This document shows, piece after piece, positions 26,611 to 33,881 of a DNA stretch of 64,000 nucleotides. Position numbers and translations under genes: made by a program. Below the pieces are notes generated by a model, which saw only the letters and a program-made list of their open reading frames with translations, ran no database searches and had not been told where the DNA came from. Within the stretch, counting starts at the first letter, position 1, and each line of letters starts with the position of its first letter. Source of the stretch: Roseiarcus sp963709655 (GTDB lineage: Bacteria; Pseudomonadota; Alphaproteobacteria; Rhizobiales; Beijerinckiaceae); NCBI GenBank assembly GCA_963709655.1, contig CAVPXF010000053.1:372001-436000 (forward strand), given 5' to 3'.

Positions 26611-27762
26611 ATGCTGTCCCTCGGTGATTGCAAAACTGCTAGGGTTGCCATCCCCACTTGGGTAATGGATGAGCGCGACCCCATGGCTGTGTACGATGAA
26701 ATCCGAAAATGCATTTGCTTTTTGGGGTGGCCCAATCAGTATGGATTTCGGCCTGAGGGAACTGGATTTTTAGTAGGTTACACGGAAGACGAATTTGATT
26801 TCGGATACTTAGTCACTGCGGGGCACGTCGTGTGGCCGCAGCGATGGCGGCCTTCTTCAAGTCAGCATAAGGAACTCTATATCCGCGTAAATACTAAGGG
26901 TGCTTCGCCGATGGTAATAAAAACTGAGCCACCCGAGTGGTTTTTCCATCAAGACAAGAGAATCGACATTTGTGCAATTCCAACCATGAGATCTACGCCG
27001 GAGACCACGCTTCCTAAGGATCAAGAAACAGATATAGTTTTTATAAATCTCCCATCTATGCTTGGGAGGAACGTTTCTCCATTAGATTTGGGAGACGAAG
27101 TGTTCATGCCAGGCGCATTTATTGGTCGGATTGGAGAACGAAGGAACATCCCTATCATCCGCACAGCAAATATAGCGGCAATGCCGGAGGAGCCAATTTC
27201 ATATGGTTCTCCGAGGCGCAGCGCATTTCTGATTGAGACAAAGTCGTTGGGAGGTTCTAGCGGATCACCTATATTCTTCAACATGGAGGAGATAAGGCCT
27301 ATACGGCGGGTGACGCGACGTGTGGCTCCTCTGATTAATCAGGCACCTGACCCGACTGGGTATCCGCGGTCATCTCATGTTATGCCTTATTTCTTAGTTG
27401 GAATGTTCCTAGGCTCTCATTCAGGACAATATTCGGAGGACTTTCTGTCTGAGGAAGACAGTGATATCAAGCCGCCAAAGGATGCCGACTTCAATGCTGG
27501 GATAGGAGTGGCAATGACAGGGGAGGACATTTTCGATTTCATTGCTAACGATCCTAGACTTAAGAAAAAGCGGGCTTTGGAGCTTGAGTTTTTGCGGAAG
27601 GCCTCAGGCTATCGCCCGGCCTCCGCTTCTCGCGGCGTAAGTCGTGGGAACGAGAGACATCGAGAGGACTTCACGTCTCTGTTAAACGCGGCTGCGAAAA
27701 AGAAGCTACGAGACGATCAAACATCGCCCGGTGAGAATGACGAAAATTCCGACGATAAGTGA
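26611..27762 (+). CDS. Trypsin-like serine protease, transposon passenger
   Basis: About 383-aa protein with a chymotrypsin-like protease core. His in LVTAGHVVWP (about residue 75), Asp in KRIDICAIP (about residue 116) and Ser in GGSSGSPIFF (about residue 220) form a complete catalytic triad; GTGFLVGY precedes the His as in this fold. No signal peptide is seen, so it should act in the cytoplasm. The C-terminal 60 aa are charged. Start is uncertain: GTG 26596 and ATG 26611 overlap the predicted promoter, ATG 26665 is the next choice. It is located fully inside the transposon and is AT-richer than the host genes. Confidence 0.85.
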   Translation: MLSLGDCKTARVAIPTWVMDERDPMAVYDEIRKCICFLGWPNQYGFRPEGTGFLVGYTEDEFDFGYLVTAGHVVWPQRWRPSSSQHKELYIRVNTKGASPMVIKTEPPEWFFHQDKRIDICAIPTMRSTPETTLPKDQETDIVFINLPSMLGRNVSPLDLGDEVFMPGAFIGRIGERRNIPIIRTANIAAMPEEPISYGSPRRSAFLIETKSLGGSSGSPIFFNMEEIRPIRRVTRRVAPLINQAPDPTGYPRSSHVMPYFLVGMFLGSHSGQYSEDFLSEEDSDIKPPKDADFNAGIGVAMTGEDIFDFIANDPRLKKKRALELEFLRKASGYRPASASRGVSRGNERHREDFTSLLNAAAKKKLRDDQTSPGENDENSDDK

Positions 27763-28555
27763 ATTCAGAGACGTATTTCCACATATGCTTTTCTGAAATG
27801 TGGACGTGCGTGCCGCGCACGGATCGTTTGAACTGCGACCAGTGACCGTCAATCGTGCATGTGTGATGGATGCCCCTTACGTATTCCTCCGCCTTGTGAT
27901 TGACCGTTCCATGAATGTAGCCCTTGGCGGAAAGGCTGTTGTATCCGCTCCATTCATCGGTACTTATAGTCGCGCCGGTTTCAACATTGTGAACAACATG
28001 AGCCTCAAGAGTTGATAATGTTGTGTCTTCGATTGGGCCAGCTCGTAGACGCCCATCGCGCTCAACAATGCCCATGACGATCGTTTTGTTCGACCCTTCG
28101 TCGCGTCGCGCCTGCCTCTTTTGTTTACCGCCTACCCACGTTTCATCAACCTCGACATGGCCATTCAAGGGGCCGGTATCATCGGCAGTCGCCGTGAGCT
28201 TACGAAGCTCATGGCACATGCGCCAAGCGCACTTATAGGTCACGCCGGTTTGGCGCTCGATCTCTTTGGCTGCCACGCCGTGACGAGTGCTGGTCATAAG
28301 ATACATTGCGAAAAACCAGATCGTCAGTTTTGTGCTGGACTTATGAAATATCGTATCAGCGCACGGATAGACGTGATGACCGCACTCTTGGCATGCAAAA
28401 GCGCGGCGTTCGTGCATCATGTGGAAGCGTGCTTTGACGCCGCACGATGGACAAACTATTTCTGTCCCACCGTAGTTGATTTCCATCAGCTTCGTGAGGC
28501 ACGCCGCGTCATCGGGGTACTCAGTCTGGAATTCCTTGAAGGTGTACTCGGTCAT
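27671..28555 (-). CDS. IS1595-family (ISXO2-like) transposase
   Basis: 294-aa transposase. An N-terminal zinc ribbon (CPSCG...ACQECG, about residues 35-60) precedes the ISXO2-like DDE domain: HVEVDETWVGGKQ (first Asp), ATISTDEWSGY (second Asp) and CTIDGHWSQFKRSVRG, the position where most relatives have Glu but this one has Asp. ATG 28555 is chosen because AAGGCGAG lies at the right distance and the promoter in the terminal repeat is just upstream. The 3' end overlaps the passenger gene by 92 bases. Confidence 0.93.
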   Translation of the reverse strand: MTEYTFKEFQTEYPDDAACLTKLMEINYGGTEIVCPSCGVKARFHMMHERRAFACQECGHHVYPCADTIFHKSSTKLTIWFFAMYLMTSTRHGVAAKEIERQTGVTYKCAWRMCHELRKLTATADDTGPLNGHVEVDETWVGGKQKRQARRDEGSNKTIVMGIVERDGRLRAGPIEDTTLSTLEAHVVHNVETGATISTDEWSGYNSLSAKGYIHGTVNHKAEEYVRGIHHTCTIDGHWSQFKRSVRGTHVHISEKHMWKYVSEFTYRRNFRHSHRAMFDRLVASFSQPRLTET

Positions 28556-28601
28556 GATCGCCACTCGCCTTGCGGTTGTGGGATATTATGACAGAACGTG
28601 T

Positions 28602-28625
28602 ACTTGCTGTCAAGGGATAAACGCG
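28602..28625 (-). repeat. IS1595-type right terminal inverted repeat
   Basis: Reverse complement of the left end. TTGACA lies at 28613-28608 on the minus strand and CATAAT at 28590-28585 (17-base spacer), an excellent promoter for the transposase whose ATG is at 28555. Confidence 0.9.
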
Positions 28626-28763
28626 GGAACGATCATCCCTACGAGGGGCGCGGGCGAGCGAGGACGGCATGGACGAGGAGAGGCCGCTCGAGGCGCATTG
28701 TCGGGCGCGGTCGATCGCCCGTCGCGAGACGGGCGCCCTGACGACGCCCTGCGGACGGGGCCG

Positions 28764-28794
28764 GCCGGGTCATCGGCCCGGCCCTACAGCGCGG
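28764..28794 (+). repeat. Dispersed hairpin motif with CTACAGCG tail
   Basis: GCCGGGTC-ATC-GGCCCGGC (8-bp stem with one G-T pair, 3-base loop) is followed by CCTACAGCGCGG, the same tail as in the units of the 19-kb array. It is a second single copy of the motif at 16626. Confidence 0.6.
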
Positions 28795-28924
28795 CGGGCC
28801 GCAAGAATTTAATGTCCCCGTAAGCTGTTGATAAGTCACGAGCACGAGAAGGAAGTGGAAATTTTGGAAGGCTTCTCGAGGAACCTTCGGATCGAAGGAC
28901 AGCCGAGTATTTGCGCTCCTGATT

Positions 28925-29111
28925 AGGGGAAAGGGCCACATGAATTAAAAATGGGCCGGGGGTTGCTTGTAACCCATTGAAAAGGCTCATTTCGGACGAG
29001 AGAATCCAAGGAATTCCAAACAAATCCAACCGTCCAAAACCCGGAGATTCGCGGAGCCCCATGCTCTGACTGCGTAGGCCTGAGGAAATCCAAATGTCTC
29101 GCGCCGGAGGG
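28925..29111 (-). repeat. Dispersed repeat copy 2
   Basis: Inverted copy of 16659-16847 with a 55-base identical core and diverged flanks. Both copies lie next to a hairpin of the array family (16626 and 28764), so the two elements may travel or be maintained together. Confidence 0.75.
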
Positions 29112-29159
29112 AACCGTGGCAAGAGCGCGCGGCTTTCGAGGCGACCGGCGCAAGCCGCG

Positions 29160-29504
29160 CTAGAGCCCGGTCGGGTAGCCGTGGCGCTGCTCGGAGGCGG
29201 TGATCATCGCCTTCGCCTGGGCGTCGTGGCCCGCGGCGCAGACGGGTTCGGCCGCGCCGATTTCGCGCTTGATCTCATTGTAGACCGACTGGGCGACATG
29301 TCCCATCGACAAGTCGTTGTCCTGGATCGCCTGGTAGCGGGCGATCGCAGCCTTGCAGTCGCTCCCCTCGGGCAGCGCGAAATTCGCCGGCGTGTATTCG
29401 ACCGATCCGGGCGCGGGCGGGGGCGCGGAGGCCTGCGGAGCAGGCGCGTTGCAGGCGGCGACCGCGAGCCCCGCAAGCGCGGCGAAGACTGGCGACGGCT
29501 TCAT
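29160..29504 (-). CDS. Small lipoprotein
   Basis: 114-aa protein with a lipoprotein signal peptide: a short basic N-terminus, hydrophobic stretch, and lipobox LAVAAC with Cys18 as the acylation site. A Pro/Ala-rich linker follows, then a helical domain with two further Cys residues (GSDCKAAI and EPVCAAG) that may form a disulphide. Likely anchored in the outer membrane. I do not recognise the family. Confidence 0.7.
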   Translation of the reverse strand: MKPSPVFAALAGLAVAACNAPAPQASAPPPAPGSVEYTPANFALPEGSDCKAAIARYQAIQDNDLSMGHVAQSVYNEIKREIGAAEPVCAAGHDAQAKAMITASEQRHGYPTGL

Positions 29505-29605
29505 CGGGCGCCCCTCGTTTGCGATTCGTGAGGCCCCTACCCTCGCGAAACCTCGGCCGCCGTCAAGGTCCGGCCGGCGTCAGCCTGGCGCAAGCGCCAT
29601 GGGGC

Positions 29606-29896
29606 ATGCTCGCCGCCATGCCGCCGATCGTCCCAACGCACGCCGAGAAGCGCCGATTGCCGCGCGCGCGCGCATTCCGGAGAGCCCGCTGCGTCTTCAA
29701 CGCCGGCGCGTCGACGCTCGACGTCACGCTCCGGGACATTTCGCCGACCGGCGCGCGCATCTCCGGCGACGGACTGATCGTCCTGCCACGCAGCTTCGAG
29801 GTCCAGATCCTCGACGGATTTGGCGGCTATTCGTCCCGCCAAGCCCGCCTGGTCTGGGCCCGGGGCGCAGCGGCCGAACTCGAGTTCGTCGATTGA
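29606..29896 (+). CDS. PilZ-domain protein
   Basis: About 96-aa protein consisting of a single PilZ-like domain, a cyclic-di-GMP receptor fold. The arginine motif (RARAFRRARC) and the DISPTGARI motif, matching (D/N)-x-S-x-x-G, are both present and spaced by about 25 residues, the usual pattern. Start is uncertain among ATG 29606 and ATG 29618; the upstream TTG at 29519 is unlikely. It could link c-di-GMP to motility or surface polymers. It is divergent from the lipoprotein gene. Confidence 0.8.
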   Translation: MLAAMPPIVPTHAEKRRLPRARAFRRARCVFNAGASTLDVTLRDISPTGARISGDGLIVLPRSFEVQILDGFGGYSSRQARLVWARGAAAELEFVD

Positions 29897-29930
29897 CCGC
29901 AACGGGCGGCAGGCCGCCCGTTCAGCGCGT

Positions 29931-30299
29931 TCAACCGACGGCCGGCGAGCCGGTGTGAAGCGTCCAGATCTCCGATACGGACGCCAACGCAACAATCAGT
30001 CCGAGCGCGGCGAATACCCATACCGCATGGCCGAGGGCCGCAAAGCCCAAAAGCCAGGGCGCGGCGATCACCAGGACGCCTGCGACCAGCGCAACCCAGT
30101 CCTCCCACTCCGCGAACTGGATGAGGGCCAGGATCGCCATGATGACGATCACAGCGCCGCCAACCCAGGCCGCGCGCGCGGCCGACGGGTCGCCCGCGTA
30201 TCCCAACGCCCATGGCGACACAAACAGCAGCGCGCCGCAAATGAGCATGATCCAGTCCTGAACGCTTTGGCCCCCGCGCCACGAAATTTGGTTTGCCAT
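29931..30299 (-). CDS. SPW-repeat membrane protein
   Basis: 122-aa inner-membrane protein with four hydrophobic helices and two SPW-type motifs: FVSPWALGYAG (about residue 26) and IAAPWLLGFAA (about residue 83), each at the end of a helix pair, so the protein is an internal duplication. The SPW family has no known function. AAGGAGG-like purines precede ATG 30299. It is the sole gene of its unit. Confidence 0.85.
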   Translation of the reverse strand: MANQISWRGGQSVQDWIMLICGALLFVSPWALGYAGDPSAARAAWVGGAVIVIMAILALIQFAEWEDWVALVAGVLVIAAPWLLGFAALGHAVWVFAALGLIVALASVSEIWTLHTGSPAVG

Positions 30300-30368
30300 A
30301 ACGGCCTCCTTGCATCGACGCGACGTCGTTCAACGCCTTGACAAGCCCTACAACCAAAATGCGGCGGT

Positions 30369-31289
30369 TCAACGCGAGCCATAGGCCTCGGTTGCGGCCT
30401 CGCGAAGGATTTTTCGAAACCAAATCAAGGCAGGGTCGGCGGCGCGCAACCGCGTCGACACCGCGGTCATTTCCAGCCCGTCGTCGAAAGGCGGCGGCTT
30501 CAGGACGAGATCGAGTTGAGCGGCGAACTGCGCCGCGAAGGCGACGGAGATGGTGGTGACGAGGTCGCTCGCCGCGACCGCCGCAATCGTCGCCATGAAA
30601 TGCGGCGTCGTCAAGCCGATCCGCCGCTCGACGCCCGCTGCCGCAAGCCGGGCGTCGATCTCGGACACCCCGTCGCCGAAGACGGACACGGTGGCGTGTC
30701 GATAGAGGGCGTAGTCGGCGACAGTCCATTGCCGGTTCGCCGCCGGATGGCCGCGCCGCATGACCAGCGCCAGCCGGTCGCGCGCCAGGGTCTCGCTGAC
30801 GAGGCCGGGCGGCAGCGGCGTCCCGGTCACGGCCAAGCAGAGGTCGACCTCGCCTTGCTCCAGCCGGCCCATGATGTCGCGCCCGATCGACGAGAAGGCG
30901 AGATTGACGCCAGGCGCCTCGCGCTCGAGCCGGGCGACAAGCCGGGGCGCGATCAGGATCGTATGGGCGTCGGCGGCGGCCAGACGGAAGGTCCGCCTCA
31001 ACTCCGCCGGATCGATCGCCGGCGACCGGAAGAGCCCGCGCAGGCCGTCGAGCGCCGCCGCGACTTTGGGTTGCAGCGCCTCGCCGGCGGGCGTCGGCGC
31101 GAGGCCGCCGCCAATCCGGACCAGCAGCGGATCGTCGAAAATCTCACGCAGCCGCGCCAGCGCCCGGCTCATCGCCGGCTGGCTCAGGCCCACTTCGGCC
31201 GCCGCCCGGGTGACGTTGCGCAGGCGAAGGAGGGCCTCCAGCGCCGGCAGGAGATTGAGATCGAGGCCGGCTAAATTCACCTCACGCAT
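30369..31289 (-). CDS. LysR-family transcriptional regulator
   Basis: 306-aa regulator with an N-terminal winged helix-turn-helix (LLRLRNVTRAAAEVGLSQPA, about residues 21-40) and a C-terminal periplasmic-binding-protein-like effector domain. It is divergent from the NAD-dependent epimerase gene across 74 bases that contain a dyad (31291-31318), the standard arrangement for a LysR regulator controlling its neighbour and itself. The effector is unknown; the effector domain resembles NodD/LinR-type regulators. Confidence 0.9.
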   Translation of the reverse strand: MREVNLAGLDLNLLPALEALLRLRNVTRAAAEVGLSQPAMSRALARLREIFDDPLLVRIGGGLAPTPAGEALQPKVAAALDGLRGLFRSPAIDPAELRRTFRLAAADAHTILIAPRLVARLEREAPGVNLAFSSIGRDIMGRLEQGEVDLCLAVTGTPLPPGLVSETLARDRLALVMRRGHPAANRQWTVADYALYRHATVSVFGDGVSEIDARLAAAGVERRIGLTTPHFMATIAAVAASDLVTTISVAFAAQFAAQLDLVLKPPPFDDGLEMTAVSTRLRAADPALIWFRKILREAATEAYGSR

Positions 31290-31290
31290 G

Positions 31291-31318
31291 ATCGAAATAC
31301 AAACTATGCATTTCCGAT
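31291..31318. promoter_or_regulatory. LysR-type operator dyad
   Basis: ATCGAAAT...ATTTCCGAT forms an imperfect inverted repeat centred between the LysR gene and the epimerase, AT-rich inside, of the size of a LysR recognition site (T-N11-A type). Assigned from position and symmetry only. Confidence 0.45.
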
Positions 31319-31363
31319 ATAGTCAAGCCAGCGGTATCGTCCACCCAAGTCTAGGAGCTTCCG

Positions 31364-32365
31364 ATGAACGACAGGATTGTGATTTTCGGCTACGGCCCGA
31401 CCGGACGCGCGACCGCGGAGCGCCTTCTGGCCGAGGGAAGGGAGGTTGTGATCGCCCAGCGCCACGCCCCGCCCGACCTGCCCCGCGGCGCAAAGTTCGC
31501 CGCCTGCGATACGCTCGACCGCGAGGCGGTCGTCCAGACCGCCAGGCAGGGCGGCCAGTTCGTCGTCGCCATCGGCTTTCGTTATGATGGAGCCGTCTGG
31601 CGCGAGGACTGGCCCAAGGCGATGCGCAATTTCATCGCCGCCTGTGAAACGACCGGCGCCCGTATGACGTTCATCGACAATCTTTACATGTATGGGCCGC
31701 AGACCGCGCCGCTCGTCGAGACCATGCCGCTCACCACCTACGGCCGGAAACCCGCCGCGCGCGCTGTCGCGACGCGGATCTGGATGCAGGCCTGCGCCGA
31801 GGGCCGCGCCCGCGTCGCCGCGCTGTGCCCGCCGGACTTCTACGGGCCTGGAGTCGGCAATAGCTACCTCGGCGACACTTCGATCGGCGCCATGGCCAAG
31901 GGCAAGGCGGCGCTTTTCATCGGCTCGCCCGACATTCCGCACGATTACGCCTATGTCCCCGACATCGGCCGCGCCGCGGCCACCCTGCTCGCGGCGCCGG
32001 ATTCGGCCTATGGCCAAGCCTGGCACGTTCCCTGCGCCCCGACGCGGACAACGCGCGAGATCCTGAGGATTGCGGCGGACGCGCTCGGCGTGCGGCTGAG
32101 GCTCAACATCTTGCCGGCCTTCCTGCTCGGCCCGCTCGGCCTCGCCGTCCCGTTCATGCGGGAGGTGAAGGAGATGCGTTTCACCTTTGACCGGCCCTAT
32201 CGCGTGGACTCGAGCAAGTTCGCCAAGGCGTTCTGGTCGGACCCGACGCCGTTCGACGACGGAGTCCGCAGAACCGCGCTCGCCTTCCTGAGCGCGCCCG
32301 GCGGGCTCGAGGAGTCCATCACTCGTCGTTCGATCCCGATCCGACCAGCGTCGACGGAACCGTGA
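31364..32365 (+). CDS. NAD(P)-dependent epimerase/reductase
   Basis: 333-aa short-chain dehydrogenase of the extended/atypical type. The nucleotide-binding motif is VIFGYGPTGRA (GxGxxG, residues 8-14). FIDNLYMYGP in place of the catalytic YxxxK region and RVAALCPPDFYGPGV match epimerase-like proteins, but Tyr-x3-Lys is not clear, so catalysis may differ. DIPHDYAYVPDIGRA is the family's second conserved block. Probably controlled by the divergent LysR regulator. Substrate unknown. Confidence 0.85.
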   Translation: MNDRIVIFGYGPTGRATAERLLAEGREVVIAQRHAPPDLPRGAKFAACDTLDREAVVQTARQGGQFVVAIGFRYDGAVWREDWPKAMRNFIAACETTGARMTFIDNLYMYGPQTAPLVETMPLTTYGRKPAARAVATRIWMQACAEGRARVAALCPPDFYGPGVGNSYLGDTSIGAMAKGKAALFIGSPDIPHDYAYVPDIGRAAATLLAAPDSAYGQAWHVPCAPTRTTREILRIAADALGVRLRLNILPAFLLGPLGLAVPFMREVKEMRFTFDRPYRVDSSKFAKAFWSDPTPFDDGVRRTALAFLSAPGGLEESITRRSIPIRPASTEP

Positions 32366-32528
32366 TGCGCGGCTCGCGGCCGGGTTTCGCCTCGCCCGCA
32401 AAATAGGCGCTGATGTTCAGCGCGTCATTGAGATGCACGGGGCCGTACAGCCACGCAAAGCCTTCCGCATCGATCACCTCGACCGCGAAGATCGGCGCTA
32501 AGGGGGCAACACTGGCTGTGCGATCCAT
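32319..32528 (-). CDS. Hypothetical small protein
   Basis: 69-aa acidic protein (VIDAEGFAWLYGPVHLNDAL in the centre), overlapping the last 47 bases of the epimerase on the opposite strand. I recognise no family. Its amino-acid make-up is reasonable and ATG 32528 is available, but the reading frame could be spurious. Confidence 0.4.
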   Translation of the reverse strand: MDRTASVAPLAPIFAVEVIDAEGFAWLYGPVHLNDALNISAYFAGEAKPGREPRITVPSTLVGSGSNDE

Positions 32529-32831
32529 GGGCAAGTCTCGCTTCCGGTCACTGCACTATCGGCCGCCGCCGGCGGGCTGCGCATTGATCGGCGTCAATGC
32601 GGACCGCCGTCGTCGCCAAGGCCCGCCGCGACCAAGCGCCGCGCTTTTTCAGACCGCAAACGCCTGCGCGAAGTCGAGCGTACCCGCGAGCATGGACATG
32701 AATGCTTTCGCAAGGCTTTTCGCCGCAGCCGGAAAAGACGATTCGATTCAAATTTCCGCGGAAAAAGCGACGCGGAGCGGCGGACCGAGCCGCACGGGCG
32801 CCGTGGCCCGCGGCGTCGGCGCGAAACGCGG
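32529..32831. other. Intergenic region without recognisable feature
   Basis: About 300 bases between the small hypothetical gene and nagZ. It contains no supportable gene, no clear terminator and no repeat seen elsewhere in the window. Confidence 0.5.
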
Positions 32832-33839
32832 TCAGGCGAGCCCGAGCCGAACCATGATCGAGGCGTGATCCGCGCGGGCGCGGTCGAGGTCGAGCGGTTC
32901 GGGCGGACGGACCGCCGCGAGGGCCGCTGCCGCCCGCCGTGCGCTCGTCCCCGCCAGCGGCGGGGCGACCGAGGCGACGGCGCGGGCCTCCTCGAGATCG
33001 CCGTTGCAATGGAGCGCGATGTCGAGACCGGCCTCGAAGATCGCTTCGGCGCGCGCCTCGAACGGGCCGCTCAGCGCCTTCATAGACACGTCGTCGCTCA
33101 TCAGCAGTCCGTCGAACCCGATCGCGCCGCGCATGATCTCCTCGACGACTACGCGCGAGGCGGTCGCAGGGCGAACGGGGTCGATCGCCCGGAAGACCAC
33201 ATGCGCCGTCATCGCCATCGGCAGGTCGGCCAGCGCCCTGAACGGCGCGAAATCGCGCTCGAGCGCCTCGCGCGGCGCCTCGACCGTCGGCAATTCGTGA
33301 TGGCTGTCGGCCCGCGCGCGGCCATGCCCGGGCAAATGTTTGATGACCGGCGCGACGCCCCCCGCGAGCAGGCCCTCGGCGAAGGCCCGGCCGAGCGCGG
33401 CGACGCGAACCGGGTCCGCGGACCAGGCGCGGGCCCCGATGACCGCATGGGTCCCCGGTTCGGCCACATCGAGCACCGGCGCACAGTCGACGGTGACGCC
33501 GACCTCGTCGAGGTCGCGGGCGATCAGGCGGCCGATCAGCCGGGCCGCGGCCTCGGCCAAATCGGGCTCGAGGGCGCCGACGGACCCGGCGGCCGGATAG
33601 GCGGGCCAGCCCGGCGGCGCCATGCGTTGAACCCGGCCGCCCTCCTGATCGACGAGCACGGGCGCGTCCGCGCGCCCGACGCAATCGCGGAAGTCCCGCG
33701 TCAGCGCGCGAAGCTGGTCGCGGTCGGCGACGTTGCGCTTGAACAGGATCAGGCCCCACGGATCGGCGGCGCGGAAGAAGGCGCGCTCGTCCGGCCCCAG
33801 CGTGTAGCCGGAGCAACCGGCGATGAAGGCCTTCGGCAT
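32832..33839 (-). CDS. nagZ: Beta-N-acetylhexosaminidase (glycoside hydrolase family 3)
   Basis: 335-aa cytoplasmic enzyme removing N-acetylglucosamine from muropeptides during cell-wall recycling. GWPAYPAAG, KHLPGHGRA (the His-containing flexible loop used as general acid/base, about residue 163) and LMSDDVSMKAL with the catalytic nucleophile Asp (about residue 243) are all present. It lies 42 bases downstream of the SPOR-domain gene on the same strand, the usual alphaproteobacterial argS-SPOR-nagZ order. Confidence 0.95.
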   Translation of the reverse strand: MPKAFIAGCSGYTLGPDERAFFRAADPWGLILFKRNVADRDQLRALTRDFRDCVGRADAPVLVDQEGGRVQRMAPPGWPAYPAAGSVGALEPDLAEAAARLIGRLIARDLDEVGVTVDCAPVLDVAEPGTHAVIGARAWSADPVRVAALGRAFAEGLLAGGVAPVIKHLPGHGRARADSHHELPTVEAPREALERDFAPFRALADLPMAMTAHVVFRAIDPVRPATASRVVVEEIMRGAIGFDGLLMSDDVSMKALSGPFEARAEAIFEAGLDIALHCNGDLEEARAVASVAPPLAGTSARRAAAALAAVRPPEPLDLDRARADHASIMVRLGLA

Positions 33840-33881
33840 CTGGCTATGCTTTTCCGGGCGTGCGAGCGGCGGACTTGCGTC

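Larger units (their letters stand above)
26565..28634. mobile_element. Complete IS1595-family element with protease passenger gene
   Basis: A 2,052-bp element (26574-28625) with perfect 24-base terminal inverted repeats beginning CGCGTTTATCCCTTGACA (26574-26597 and 28602-28625). It is flanked by direct repeats GGAACGATC (26565-26573 and 28626-28634); the family makes 8-bp duplications, so one base is ambiguous. It encodes an ISXO2-like transposase (27671-28555, minus) and a trypsin-like protease (26611-27762, plus) convergent with a 92-base overlap. Base composition is clearly lower in GC than the chromosome, indicating recent transfer. Confidence 0.92.
28635..29159. other. Repeat-rich intergenic stretch
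   Basis: About 520 bases between the transposon and the lipoprotein gene with no gene I can support. It holds a hairpin of the array family (28764-28794), related GC palindromes just before it (CCCGTC...GACGGG near 28720), and dispersed repeat copy 2 (28925-29111). Confidence 0.6.
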
